Assembly: GCF_009923995.1 (NCBI RefSeq) | Contig: NZ_RFSK01000041.1 | Coordinates: 1 to 56,299 of the forward strand | Direction: 5' to 3' | Length of the DNA stretch: 56,299 bases | Origin: Janthinobacterium sp. | Lineage (GTDB): Bacteria; Pseudomonadota; Gammaproteobacteria; Burkholderiales; Burkholderiaceae_D | In this document: piece by piece, positions 34,694 through 42,767 of the stretch | How positions within the stretch are numbered: the stretch's first letter is position 1 | Layout: each line of letters starts with the position of its first letter | Notes under the pieces: model-generated | Seen by the model: only the letters and a program-made list of their open reading frames with translations | Databases searched by the model: none | What the model was told of the DNA's origin: nothing | Made by a program: the position numbers and the translations under genes

Positions 34694-35266
34694 CTACAGC
34701 AGGAAGGCGCTGCCGGCCGCCACGATGCCGGCCGCCGCCGCGCCCACGGAACCCCACAGCAGCCAGCGGCGCCGCGTCAGCACGGTGATGGCGGCCAGCG
34801 CCACGGCGATCTGGATGAAGGTCAGGGCCATGGCCAGCCGCTCGTGCGGCCGCAGCTTCGCTTCCGACGCCTCGCCCAGCTTGCGCGACTGCTCTTCCAG
34901 CTGGCGCGCCTGCGCCTGCACCAGCGGCTTTTCCCGTTCCTGCCGCGCCTGTTCCGCCAGGTAGCGGGCCCGCACTTCGGGCACGCCGGCCAGCGCCGCC
35001 GTCGCCTCGGCGATATGGCCCTTCGTCGACTTGGCCTGGTACAAGGCCCACTGGTCGCTGGCCTGCGCCTGCTTCAGGATGCTCTCGTTCTTCAGGAACA
35101 TGGCTTCGTTCTGCGCATTGCCGCTCTGGTAGCTGATCAGCGCGCCGATGGTGGCGAGGATGGCCGTCATCAGGGCGATCTTCTGCGTCAGGCCGTCGTG
35201 TTCCTTTTCCGTTGCCTCCTCCATGGCGTGTTCATGGGGGCTGGGCACTTCATATTCTTCTTCCAT
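34694..35266 (-). CDS. DUF4337 family membrane protein
   Basis: A 190-residue protein. It has an acidic start (MEEEYEVPSPHEHAMEEATE), one membrane segment (IALMTAILATIGALISYQSG), a central coiled-coil-like helix (about residues 75-135, rich in E, Q and K), and two C-terminal membrane segments (LAMALTFIQIAVALAAITVL, LLWGSVGAAAAGIVAAGSAF). This arrangement matches DUF4337. Its function is unknown. ATG at 35266 follows GAAAGGT. It is convergent with the ParB-like gene, 6 bp apart. Confidence 0.82.
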   Translation of the reverse strand: MEEEYEVPSPHEHAMEEATEKEHDGLTQKIALMTAILATIGALISYQSGNAQNEAMFLKNESILKQAQASDQWALYQAKSTKGHIAEATAALAGVPEVRARYLAEQARQEREKPLVQAQARQLEEQSRKLGEASEAKLRPHERLAMALTFIQIAVALAAITVLTRRRWLLWGSVGAAAAGIVAAGSAFLL

Positions 35267-35412
35267 GGCAGACCTTTCGCGGGCGCAGGGGGAGGGCGGG
35301 CGCCGATATGGCGATACTACCGCAATTGCCGGGCGGGCAGGCAAGCACCGCCCATGGCGGGAACGGGCGCAAGGGGGTACAGTAGGGCGTTGCCACCTCG
35401 AAAGCCTCGCCC

Positions 35413-35865
35413 ATGAGCAATTCCCGCCTTCCCGACCCGCAGGCCGCCGCACGCGTGCGCGCCAGCTTCGACCTGCAAAACGCCATGACCCTGATCCGGG
35501 CCAGCCTGCCCGTGGTGGCGCATGGCGGCACGGAAATCCACGTGCCCCACTGGAGCGGCATCGAGCAGCAGCACGGTTTCGTGCATGGCGGCGTGGTGGG
35601 CATGATCGCCGACTCGGCCGCCGGCTACGCGGCCATGACGGTGGTGCCGGACGGCGCGTCCGTGCTGACGGTGGAATACAAGATGAATCTGCTGGCGCCC
35701 GCCGATGGCGAGAAACTGATTGCGCGCGGCAAGGTGGTGCGCCCGGGGCGCACCCTGATCGTCACGCAGGCGGAAGTGTTTGCCGTGCGCGATGGCGGGG
35801 AAACCCTGTGCGCGCTGATGCAGCAAACCATCATGGTGATGCACGGCAAGCCGGAAAAGAGCTGA
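35413..35865 (+). CDS. Hotdog-fold thioesterase, PaaI family
   Basis: A 150-residue hotdog-fold protein. The central helix and preceding loop read QQHGFVHGGVVGMIADSAAGYAA, containing the HGG(V)-x-D pattern typical of PaaI/YdiI-type acyl-CoA thioesterases. The following strands (VLTVEYKMNLLAPADGEKL, RGKVVRPGRTLIVTQAEVF) complete the fold. It would hydrolyse aryl- or acyl-CoA thioesters in the cytoplasm as a dimer or tetramer. No catabolic pathway gene is adjacent, so a housekeeping or detoxification role is likely. Confidence 0.9.
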   Translation: MSNSRLPDPQAAARVRASFDLQNAMTLIRASLPVVAHGGTEIHVPHWSGIEQQHGFVHGGVVGMIADSAAGYAAMTVVPDGASVLTVEYKMNLLAPADGEKLIARGKVVRPGRTLIVTQAEVFAVRDGGETLCALMQQTIMVMHGKPEKS

Positions 35866-35887
35866 GCCGTGCACCGCGGCGCGGCTG

Positions 35888-36502
35888 TCAGGCGTCCTTG
35901 CCCAGTCCTTCCGCCGCCAGCGCCGCCTTGACGCTGTCGCGCTGGGCCACCCTGGCCAGGAAGGCTTGCACGTTGGCCAGCGCGGACAGGTCCACGCCCA
36001 CGCGCGGCGCCCAGCCCGTGACGGCGAACAGATAGGCGTCCGCCACGGTGAAGGTATCGCCCGTCAGGTAGGCCTGGCCTTCCAGGCGGCTGTTGACCCA
36101 CGCGTATTTCTTGCCCAGCTGCTGCACGAACAAGGCCTTGGTGGCGGCGTCGAAGCGGGGATCGAACAGGGGGCTGTACGCCTTGTGCAGCTCGGAAGTG
36201 ATGTAGTTCTGCCATTCCAGCACCCTGTAGCGGGCCAGGCTGCCCACGGGCGGCAGCAGCGCCGGCTGGCCCGCCTGTTCGGCCACGTACTGGGCGATGA
36301 CGGGGCCTTCGCTCAGGGTCGTGCCGTCGTCGAGCGCCAGCAGCGGCACCTGGCCCTTCGGGTTGAGTTCATAGTAATTGCTGCCTTCGGGCGTGCGGTG
36401 CTGGCCCAGGTCGACCTTGACCAGCGTGAACGGCGTGCCCGTTTCGCGCAGGATGATGTGCGGGGCGAGCGAGCAGGCGCCCGGCGAATAGAAGAGTTTC
36501 AT
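35888..36502 (-). CDS. gstA: Glutathione S-transferase (beta-class type)
   Basis: A 204-residue GST with the thioredoxin-like N-terminal domain MKLFYSPGACSLAPHIILRE. Cys10 and the following SLAPHI match beta-class bacterial GST, where Cys10 contacts glutathione. NPKGQVPLLALDDGTTLSEG is the glutathione-binding loop with cis-Pro. The helical C-terminal domain includes LTGDTFTVADAYLFAVTGW. The ATG at 36502 follows AAGGAACGCC; an ATG 51 bases upstream is outside the fold. It detoxifies electrophiles by glutathione conjugation. Monocistronic. Confidence 0.92.
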   Translation of the reverse strand: MKLFYSPGACSLAPHIILRETGTPFTLVKVDLGQHRTPEGSNYYELNPKGQVPLLALDDGTTLSEGPVIAQYVAEQAGQPALLPPVGSLARYRVLEWQNYITSELHKAYSPLFDPRFDAATKALFVQQLGKKYAWVNSRLEGQAYLTGDTFTVADAYLFAVTGWAPRVGVDLSALANVQAFLARVAQRDSVKAALAAEGLGKDA

Positions 36503-36767
36503 GGCGTTCCTTGAACAGGTGGGAAAGAGGCCACTATAGTCCCGCGCCGCCACGCGGTAAATGCGTGTTCGTGCAATTCACTGTGCATGCCCGGTAAAAG
36601 ATGGCGTTCGTGCAAGCCCCCGGCGGCGGCGAGGGCCGGACGGCCAGGGGTGCGCGGCGGCGGCCAGGCAGCATGGTAAGGTGTGCCAGGACAGAAAAAC
36701 TTAATTTTTGGAAACTTCAGGCCGCGCAGCCAGCGCGCAGGCCCGGACCACACAGGGGGACATCCGC

Positions 36768-38108
36768 ATGCCATCGCGCCGACATTTCCTGGCCGCCAGC
36801 ACCAGCACCCTGATGACGCTGGGCGTGCCCGCGCTGGGGCAGGACGGGACGGCGCGCATGCGCCAGGTCACGGCCATCACGCAAGTCTTCGGCGACGGCA
36901 TCCGCCTGACGGCCGCCGCCGTGGAATACACTGCGGACATCGACGGCACGGCATTGCAGGGCGCGGCATTCGAGGTGGCGGGCCGCCGCATCACGCAGGC
37001 CTATGCCAGCACGGCGGCCGATCCGGCGCAGCGGGCGCGGGCGGGGCGCTTCGTCATCCTGGCCCTGTCGCCCGACGACGCGGATGCCATCCTGGCCGAG
37101 CACGTCCAGCCGCAGCGCGGCGCGGACCCGCAGGCGGCCGGCGCCGGCGGTCCCGGGCCGCTGGGCGGGCCGCCCGTGGGCGGTTCGGACACGCTGTACC
37201 GCAGCGCCAGCGTGCAGGTGGCCCAGGTGGCTCCCATCCTCGCCAGCGATGGCAGCACCATCTTGCCCGATGGAAAAACCCTGACCAGCAGCGCCGTCGT
37301 GAACCTCGTCGTGGACGACTTCAGGCAGCTTGAATTCCACGACCCCGCCACCGGCGACACGCTGCGCTACAACCTCTTCATCCCGCGCGACTACGAAGCG
37401 GGCAAGGCGTGCCCGCTGGTGCTGTTCATGCATGACGCGGGCGCCACCAGCGAGATCACGCGCACCACCTTGCTGCAGGGGCGCGGCGCCGTCGTCTGGG
37501 CTAGCCCGGAAGAGCAGGCAAAGCGCCCGTGCTTCGTGCTGGCGCCCCAGTATGCGGCCCTGGTCGCGAACGACAATTCCGAGACCACCAGCATGCTCGA
37601 CACCACCGTGCACCTGGTCCAGGCGCTGGCCCGGCAATACGGGCTCGACACGCGGCGCCTGTATGCGACGGGGCAGTCGGGCGGCTGCATGCTGGCCATC
37701 GCCATGAATATCCGCTATCCGGAGCTGTTTGCCGCCTCCTACCTCGTCGCCGGGCAGTGGGACCCGGCGCTGGTCAAGCCGCTGGCGCGCAAGAAACTGT
37801 GGATACTCGTGGCGCAGGACGACGCCAAGGCGTATCCGGGACAGAACGCCATCACGGCCGTGCTGGAGCAGGCAGGGGCGCGGGTCGGCCGCGCCGTCTG
37901 GGATGGCACGTGGACGCAGGCCCAGTTCCGCGCCGCCTACGAGCGCCTGCACGCGGACGCGAACCAGATCAATTACGTGGCGCTGCGCAAGGGCACGGTG
38001 ATACCCGCGGGCCAGTCGGCGGCCGGTGCCAGCGGGCACCGCAATACCTGGCGCATCGCCTACGACATCGCGCCCATCCGCGAATGGCTGTTCAAGCAGC
38101 GGGCCTGA
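36768..38108 (+). CDS. Exported alpha/beta-hydrolase esterase (PHB-depolymerase/feruloyl-esterase-like)
   Basis: A 446-residue protein with a Tat-like signal (PSRRHFLAASTSTLMTLGVPALG). After an N-terminal beta-rich part of about 190 residues comes an alpha/beta-hydrolase domain: LRYNLFIPRDYEAGKACPLV, VLFMHDAG (oxyanion region), the nucleophile elbow RRLYATGQSGGCML (Ser in GQSGG), VAQDDAKAYPGQN with the likely acid, and a late His near SGHRNTW. The start at 36768 has AGGGGGA upstream. It would hydrolyse ester bonds outside the cytoplasm; the polymer or substrate is unknown. Its 3' end overlaps the convergent LysR by 17 bp. Confidence 0.85.
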   Translation: MPSRRHFLAASTSTLMTLGVPALGQDGTARMRQVTAITQVFGDGIRLTAAAVEYTADIDGTALQGAAFEVAGRRITQAYASTAADPAQRARAGRFVILALSPDDADAILAEHVQPQRGADPQAAGAGGPGPLGGPPVGGSDTLYRSASVQVAQVAPILASDGSTILPDGKTLTSSAVVNLVVDDFRQLEFHDPATGDTLRYNLFIPRDYEAGKACPLVLFMHDAGATSEITRTTLLQGRGAVVWASPEEQAKRPCFVLAPQYAALVANDNSETTSMLDTTVHLVQALARQYGLDTRRLYATGQSGGCMLAIAMNIRYPELFAASYLVAGQWDPALVKPLARKKLWILVAQDDAKAYPGQNAITAVLEQAGARVGRAVWDGTWTQAQFRAAYERLHADANQINYVALRKGTVIPAGQSAAGASGHRNTWRIAYDIAPIREWLFKQRA

Positions 38109-39009
38109 CGGGGCCCGGCGGCCGGTAGCGCAAGGCGTCGAGCAGCACGGTAAACGCAGGCGACGGGTGGCGCCGGCTGGGGTAGTACAGCTGGTAGCCC
38201 GCATAGGCGGGGCACCAGTCGTCCAGTACGCGCACGAGGCGGCCATCGGCCAGGCAGGGCAGCACCACGTCTTCCGGCATGCACGCCAGGCCCAGGCCGT
38301 CGAGGGCCGAGTGCAGGCGCAGGGCCATGTTGTTGACGATCAATTGCCCCTCGACCCGCACCTTCAGCGCGTGCCCGTCCTTGGCAAATTCCCACGCGAA
38401 CAAGCCGCCCAGCGTGGGCAGGCGCATGTTGATGCAGTTGTGCGACGTCAAGTCCTGCGGCGTGGCGGGCGGCGCGTGGCGGGCAAAATACGCGGGCGAG
38501 GCGACGATGGCCATGCGGAAGTCCGGGCCGATGGGCATGGCGATCATGTCCTTGGCTACCTGCTCGCCCAGGCGCACGCCCGCGTCGCAGCGGGCCGCCA
38601 CGATGTCCGTCATGCCATTGTCGACGACGACTTCGACGTGGATGTCCGGGTAGTCGGGCAGCAGGCGGGCGATGGCCGGCTGCAGCACGGTAAGCGCGGA
38701 ATGCTCACCCGCGCTGATGCGGATGTTGCCGGCCGGCTTGTCGCGCCGTTCGCTGAGCAGGGCCAGTGCCGTCTCGATCTCGTCGAAACGGGGCGCCACC
38801 GTGCGCAGCAGCTGTTCGCCCGCCTCCGTGGGCGAGACGCTGCGCGTGGTGCGCACCAGCAGGCGCAGGTCCAGCCGCTCTTCCAGCGCGCGCACGGTCT
38901 GGCTCAGGGCCGACTGCGACACGCCCAGCTTGGCTGCCGCCCGGGTAAAGCTGCCTTCGCGGGCCACGGCCACGAAGGCGAGGATGTCATTGAAGTTGGT
39001 CTGTGCCAT
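38092..39009 (-). CDS. LysR-family transcriptional regulator, divergent from an MFS exporter
   Basis: A 305-residue LysR protein. The DNA-binding part reads FNDILAFVAVAREGSFTRAA, SQSALSQTVRALEERLDLRL and VSPTEAGEQLL. The effector domain starts at GNIRISAGEHSALTVLQP. ATG at 39009 gives the canonical start MAQTNFNDIL. It is divergent from the MFS gene, and the gap holds a perfect ATTAGT-GGT-ACTAAT dyad with T-N11-A spacing, its probable operator. The same box precedes the RND operon at 25110, so this regulator, or a paralogue, may act there too. Confidence 0.92.
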   Translation of the reverse strand: MAQTNFNDILAFVAVAREGSFTRAAAKLGVSQSALSQTVRALEERLDLRLLVRTTRSVSPTEAGEQLLRTVAPRFDEIETALALLSERRDKPAGNIRISAGEHSALTVLQPAIARLLPDYPDIHVEVVVDNGMTDIVAARCDAGVRLGEQVAKDMIAMPIGPDFRMAIVASPAYFARHAPPATPQDLTSHNCINMRLPTLGGLFAWEFAKDGHALKVRVEGQLIVNNMALRLHSALDGLGLACMPEDVVLPCLADGRLVRVLDDWCPAYAGYQLYYPSRRHPSPAFTVLLDALRYRPPGPVRPAA

Positions 39010-39020
39010 GCGCACCGGCC

Positions 39021-39102
39021 TTTCTGATTCATTAGTGGTACTAATAAGTTCATGCGGACTTTAGCATCTATTCACCGTAATGCATACGCCTTACAGTGGC
39101 GG
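39021..39102 (+). promoter_or_regulatory. LysR box and promoter between the LysR gene and the MFS exporter
   Basis: ATTAGT at 39031-39036 and ACTAAT at 39040-39045 form a perfect 6-3-6 dyad that also fits the LysR T-N11-A rule. AAG and CATGC follow, and TTACAGT starts 60 bp after the start of ATTAG. All these elements coincide in register with the region 24891-24972. Confidence 0.7.
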
Positions 39103-39103
39103 C

Positions 39104-40501
39104 ATGAAAAATCTTCCTGCTACCGGGGCCGCGCCGCACAAGGCGGCCATCCTCGCCATCATCCTCGCCAGCTACGTGATGATCGTGCTCGATACATCCA
39201 TCGTGCTGACGGGCTTGCCCAGGATCCAGTCCGAGCTGGGCTTTTCGGACACGGGCCTGGCCTGGGTGCAAAGCGCCTACACCCTGACCTTCGGCGGCTT
39301 GCTGCTGCTGGCCGCGCGCGCGGGCGACACCTTCGGACGGCGCCGCCTGCTGCAGTGGGGTCTGGCGCTGTTCACCCTGGCCTCGCTGGCCATCGGCGTG
39401 GCTCGCTCGCCCGCCATGCTGATCGCCGCGCGCGCCATCCAGGGCGCCGGTGCGGCCATCCTGGCGCCATCGACCCTGGCCTTGCTGCAAACCACATTCA
39501 CGGACGCGCGCGAACGCACGCGCGCCATCGCCCTGTACAGCGCCACGGCCGGCATCGCCGCCAGCGTGGGGATGGTGCTGGGCGGCGTGCTGGCCGAATG
39601 GCTGTCGTGGCGCGTGGGCTTCTTCATCAACCTGCCCATCGGCGTAGCCATGCTGGTGGCCGCGCGCCGTTTCATTGCGGAAAGTGATCGCAGCCAGGGC
39701 CGCTTCGACGTGGCGGGCGCGGCCGCGTCCACCCTTGGCATGTCGGCCCTCGTGTATGGCCTGATCCGCTCGGCCGGCGCCGGCTGGGGCGATGCCCTCA
39801 CGCAAGGCGCGCTGGCGGCGGGCGTGCTGCTGCTGGCCGCTTTCCTCGTCATCGAACGCCGTGCCGCCCAGCCCATCATGCCGCTGCGCCTGTTTGCCGA
39901 TGCGCAGCGCAATGCCGCGTACGGGGCCAGGCTGCTGTTCCTCGGCGCCATGATCGGCTTTTTCTTTTTCACCACGCAATTCCTGCAACGGGTGCTGCAC
40001 TATCCGCCATCGCTGACGGGACTGGCCTTCCTGCCCATGACCTTGCTCAACTTCGGCGTGGCCCTGTGCGTGCCGCGCCTGACCCGCCGTTGGGGCAATG
40101 CGCGCCTGCTGGCCTGCGGCCTGCTCACCACCTTGCTGGGCATGGCATGGCTCAGCCGGGTTGACGTGGGCACGGCCTACTGGCTGGGCGTGGCCTTGCC
40201 CATGCTGCTGATCGGGGCGGGGCAGGGCATGACCCTCAGTCCGCTGACGGCGGCCGGCGTGGCGGGCGTGCCCGCGCAGGATGCGGGTGCCGCCTCGGGC
40301 ATCGTCAACGTGGCGCATCAGCTGGGCAATTCGCTGGGACTGGCCAGCCTGGTGGCCATTTCCGCCTTCGGCGCGCGCCACCTGGCGGGCGCGGCCCTGC
40401 TGGCGCACCGGGTCACGGTCGCCCTGGGCGGTGCGGCCGCCATGCTGGCGCTGGCCCTGCTGCTGGTGCTGTGCGCCAGGACGGAAGGCAAGGTGGCTTG
40501 A
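39104..40501 (+). CDS. MFS drug exporter, DHA2 (EmrB/QacA) family
   Basis: A 465-residue inner-membrane transporter with 14-TM DHA2-type motifs: IVLDTSIVLTGLPRIQSELG (motif D1), GGLLLLAARAGDTFGRRRLL (motif A), and GFFINLPIGVAML with the antiporter-type preceding helix. The start is uncertain: ATG at 39104 is used, but ATG at 39080 in frame would add 8 residues. Neither has a clear ribosome site. It would export drugs or metabolites with the proton gradient and is probably controlled by the divergent LysR. Confidence 0.9.
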   Translation: MKNLPATGAAPHKAAILAIILASYVMIVLDTSIVLTGLPRIQSELGFSDTGLAWVQSAYTLTFGGLLLLAARAGDTFGRRRLLQWGLALFTLASLAIGVARSPAMLIAARAIQGAGAAILAPSTLALLQTTFTDARERTRAIALYSATAGIAASVGMVLGGVLAEWLSWRVGFFINLPIGVAMLVAARRFIAESDRSQGRFDVAGAAASTLGMSALVYGLIRSAGAGWGDALTQGALAAGVLLLAAFLVIERRAAQPIMPLRLFADAQRNAAYGARLLFLGAMIGFFFFTTQFLQRVLHYPPSLTGLAFLPMTLLNFGVALCVPRLTRRWGNARLLACGLLTTLLGMAWLSRVDVGTAYWLGVALPMLLIGAGQGMTLSPLTAAGVAGVPAQDAGAASGIVNVAHQLGNSLGLASLVAISAFGARHLAGAALLAHRVTVALGGAAAMLALALLLVLCARTEGKVA

Positions 40502-40676
40502 GGCCAGGCGGCCTTCGCCATCGACTGCGACTATCTGGCCTGTCATATGACTGGCTGGCTCCGATAGCCGGAAAGCAACTGTGACGGCAATTTCATCGGG
40601 CTGTCCAAGGCACCGCATCGGTAAGGTGGCAAAGTCCGGCGGGTGTGGCAAGCGGCCGGCTTGCCAACGCGCCCGG

Positions 40677-40704
40677 ATACAGGGAAATACAGGGCGATAC
40701 AGGG
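40677..40704. repeat. Three tandem 10-bp repeats (ATACAGGG core) upstream of the primase-like gene
   Basis: ATACAGGG occurs at 40677-40684, 40687-40694 and 40697-40704, exactly 10 bp apart, so all three lie on the same face of the helix. The array ends 11 bp before a perfect TATAAT. Confidence 0.75.
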
Positions 40705-40715
40705 GCAGAGGAGGC

Positions 40716-40721
40716 TATAAT
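40716..40721 (+). promoter_or_regulatory. Probable -10 element TATAAT for the primase-like gene
   Basis: A perfect TATAAT lies 47 bp before the ATG at 40768. No -35 hexamer is present at 16-18 bp spacing; the ATACAGGG repeats occupy that place, suggesting an activator-dependent promoter. Confidence 0.55.
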
Positions 40722-40767
40722 CTGGGCACGTTGACAAGTGTTGCTCAACGTCATTACGAGGCCGTCC

Positions 40768-41583
40768 ATGCATAAACTGATTTCCGAACTCACCCGCCTG
40801 TACCTGTTCGAGGAACAGCAGCAATACGTCGATGGGGACGGCGGCGCACAGGCGCTGACGCCGGCCGTGCTGGCGCGCCACCTGGCGGGCGAGCAGACGG
40901 TAGCGGTGCAACTCGTGACCGGGAGCGGCCTGGCGCGCGCGCTGGTGCTGGAATTCGGCGGCAAGGGCGGCGGCGAGGCGCACTGGAGCGCGCTGTGCAC
41001 GATCGCCAATGCCGTGCAGCACGAGCTGGACTTGCCCGCGCCCGCCGTCAGCATCTCGGGCACGGCGTTCCAGCTGTGGCTGTCGCTGGCCACGCCCGTG
41101 CCCGCCGCCCAGGCGCGCCAGTTCGTGCAGCTGCTGCGCGCCACCTTCTTGCCCGCCTCGACCGACATCCTCGCCGTGGCGCCGCCCGCCTACGTGGAGC
41201 AGGTGGCGCTGCCGCCGTGCCTGCAGCCGTCGGGCAAGTGGGCCGCCTTCATCCACCCCAGCATGGGCGCCGCCTTCGTCGACGAACCGGGCCTGGACAT
41301 GCCGCCCCCGCCGGCAGCCCAGCTGGGCTTCCTGGAAAGCTTGCGCAGCATCAACCCGGCCCAGTTCGCGCAGGCGCTGGCGAAGCTGCAGGGACATGCG
41401 GGGCTGGCCGGCGCCGCGCCGGAGCCGATCTCCGCCGCCCCCGTTGCCGTGCCAGCCCTATTGCCGGCGTCGGCATCCAGCGCCGCGCCTGGCCTGCTGC
41501 TGCAGGATGCCACCCTGGAAGACATCGTACGCTGGCTGCATGCGCGCAACATCGAACCGACGTTCCGGCACCGGCTGCCGTAG
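40768..41583 (+). CDS. Hypothetical protein resembling a degenerate archaeo-eukaryotic-type primase (TOTE-like)
   Basis: A 271-residue soluble protein. The order of elements recalls the primase domain of TOTE conflict systems: SGLARALVLEFGG where an LDFD metal motif would lie, HWSALCTIANAVQHELDLP, then VSISGTAFQLWLSLATPVPA in place of the SGxGxHxWxFF motif, AAQARQFVQLL, and later VALPPCLQPSGKW with GAAFVDEPGL and LGFLESLRSI. The catalytic acidic pair and histidine are missing, so it would not be an active primase. A C-terminal helical tail (TLEDIVRWLHARNIEPTF) is separate. The family call is weak. The start follows ACGAGG. It borders the low-G+C island. Confidence 0.5.
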   Translation: MHKLISELTRLYLFEEQQQYVDGDGGAQALTPAVLARHLAGEQTVAVQLVTGSGLARALVLEFGGKGGGEAHWSALCTIANAVQHELDLPAPAVSISGTAFQLWLSLATPVPAAQARQFVQLLRATFLPASTDILAVAPPAYVEQVALPPCLQPSGKWAAFIHPSMGAAFVDEPGLDMPPPPAAQLGFLESLRSINPAQFAQALAKLQGHAGLAGAAPEPISAAPVAVPALLPASASSAAPGLLLQDATLEDIVRWLHARNIEPTFRHRLP

Positions 41584-41660
41584 CCACGGCATGGCTGGCC
41601 TGATATGAATAAACAATAAAGCGGCGTAAAAAATAACAAGGCTGGATGCCGTGATATTGG

Positions 41661-41704
41661 CGGACATTCTTTCGGGAGCGCTTGCAATGGGCCAGTAGCA
41701 GATA
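41661..41704 (+). repeat. Left-edge copy of the island repeat
   Basis: GGGCCAGTAGCAGATA at 41689-41704 matches the island consensus CGGCCAGAAGCRGACG at 12 of 16 positions. A further GCGGACATTC-type half lies at about 41661-41669. It precedes the first small gene and marks where base composition drops. Confidence 0.5.
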
Positions 41705-41745
41705 TTCAGCAGAACCAAGCTTCAGCCACTATAAGATAAAGCAGA

Positions 41746-42081
41746 ATGCGATTGGCAGCACATTACTATGTAGAATTCGAGACTTTAGGGGGAAATCCTA
41801 CTCAATTGGAGTTCAGGTCCCTTAGCGAGGATGATGTTTTGACGTTCTCGATTGTCAATCTGAAGCCTGAATCGAACCTTTTTGTCGCGTGCCTCGGCGA
41901 TGGCATCGACTATGGCAATCTTATAATTGACGTAGATGCACAGGGTCGAGCTACGGTAATCGCACACGAGCATCGAGGGTTCTTTGTGGATGGATTGACC
42001 GTCGAGACCGCAATAAATACACTGAAGTACTGGTTGCCGCTGCAGGTGAGAACACCTGACATCCAGTGGATGGACCAATGA
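41746..42081 (+). CDS. Small protein, possibly an Imm1-like immunity protein
   Basis: A 111-residue acidic soluble protein with visibly lower G+C than the flanks. The layout (an early beta strand ending LGGNPTQLEF, then FVACLGDGIDYGNLIIDVD, then a final helix and strand AINTLKYWLPLQVRTPDIQW) resembles polymorphic-toxin immunity proteins of the Imm1 kind. This rests on pattern memory only. The ATG at 41746 has only a weak AAGC upstream. It is the first cassette of the island and is followed after 25 bp by a repeat. No toxin gene is beside it. Confidence 0.6.
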   Translation: MRLAAHYYVEFETLGGNPTQLEFRSLSEDDVLTFSIVNLKPESNLFVACLGDGIDYGNLIIDVDAQGRATVIAHEHRGFFVDGLTVETAINTLKYWLPLQVRTPDIQWMDQ

Positions 42082-42106
42082 TTCATCACTAAATTTAGGT
42101 GGCATT

Positions 42107-42122
42107 CGGCCCAGAGCGGACG
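42107..42122 (+). repeat. Island repeat copy after cassette 1
   Basis: CGGCCCAGAGCGGACG, a close match to the consensus CGGCCAGAAGCRGACG, lies 25 bp after the first small gene and just before the second. Confidence 0.6.
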
Positions 42123-42138
42123 ATGGGGTGACTTGTCA

Positions 42139-42603
42139 ATGGCGGAAAAACTGAGAATTGATGTAGTGAAAGAGCAGAACGCTACGTATCAGTGGATTGC
42201 AGTCCGAGACTGTCAAGCGTTTCTTTGGGCGATGTACGTGGCCTATAAAGGCTTAGCGTTCGCTTCTTTTGAAGGGAAGCTTTTGTCTTTGCGTCTGCAT
42301 GAAATTCCAGGAGCAAGTAATTGCGCGATGGCCCCGCTTACGCGGGAAACAGATGCTCCCACCTTCGATTATTGGCTTGTTCCCATCAACGAGGAAACGA
42401 TCAACGCGCTGAAGGCAAGGCTTTCGCATTCCGGGACACTAGGGAAAGACGGTGTGATCGTGCACACTCAGTTGGCCACAGAAGAACAACTAATTTTCAG
42501 CGCTTGCGATAACTTCGATAAAGATTGCATTCGTGTCTCGACAAGTATCCCGCAGTCACTGTTGGATGAGTTACTGCATACAGGCGTGTTGAAGCGCATC
42601 TAG
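42139..42603 (+). CDS. Hypothetical protein of the low-G+C island
   Basis: A 154-residue soluble protein that I do not recognise. It starts MAEKLRIDVVKEQNATYQW and has a mixed alpha/beta pattern, with a DYWLVPINEETINALKARL helix in the middle and a C-terminal QSLLDELLHTGVLKRI helix. ATG at 42139 is used because GGGGTGAC precedes it at normal spacing; a TTG two codons earlier is in frame. Codon usage and composition differ from the flanking chromosome. Size and context suit an immunity or other small accessory protein, but that is inference. Confidence 0.65.
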   Translation: MAEKLRIDVVKEQNATYQWIAVRDCQAFLWAMYVAYKGLAFASFEGKLLSLRLHEIPGASNCAMAPLTRETDAPTFDYWLVPINEETINALKARLSHSGTLGKDGVIVHTQLATEEQLIFSACDNFDKDCIRVSTSIPQSLLDELLHTGVLKRI

Positions 42604-42688
42604 GCGAAGGTGCCTTCGCTTAAACGATTGTGCGCTTAAGGGCGAATCCAACCTACCGATGCAGCCGCAAGATTTTAACCTTGGCAAC

Positions 42689-42732
42689 CTGCTATGCTGG
42701 GCCGAACGGCCGGGTTCGGCCAGGAGCAGACC
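42689..42732 (+). repeat. Island repeat copy after cassette 2, with strong hairpin
   Basis: GGCCGAAC at 42700-42707 pairs with GTTCGGCC at 42714-42721 around a 6-base loop. Outer CTGCT (42689-42693) and AGCAG (42725-42729) extend the stem. The right arm carries the repeat core CGGCCAGGAGCAGACC at 42717-42732. Confidence 0.7.
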
Positions 42733-42767
42733 TCAATACGATCAACTATAAAAAGGAGCGAGTGCTC

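Noticed and set aside
36567..36615. Direct repeat GTTCGTGCAA at 36567 and 36606 upstream of the esterase
   Set aside because: Only two copies of 10 bp, 39 bp apart, with no symmetry or promoter relation; could be chance. No other structure was seen in the gap 36503-36767.
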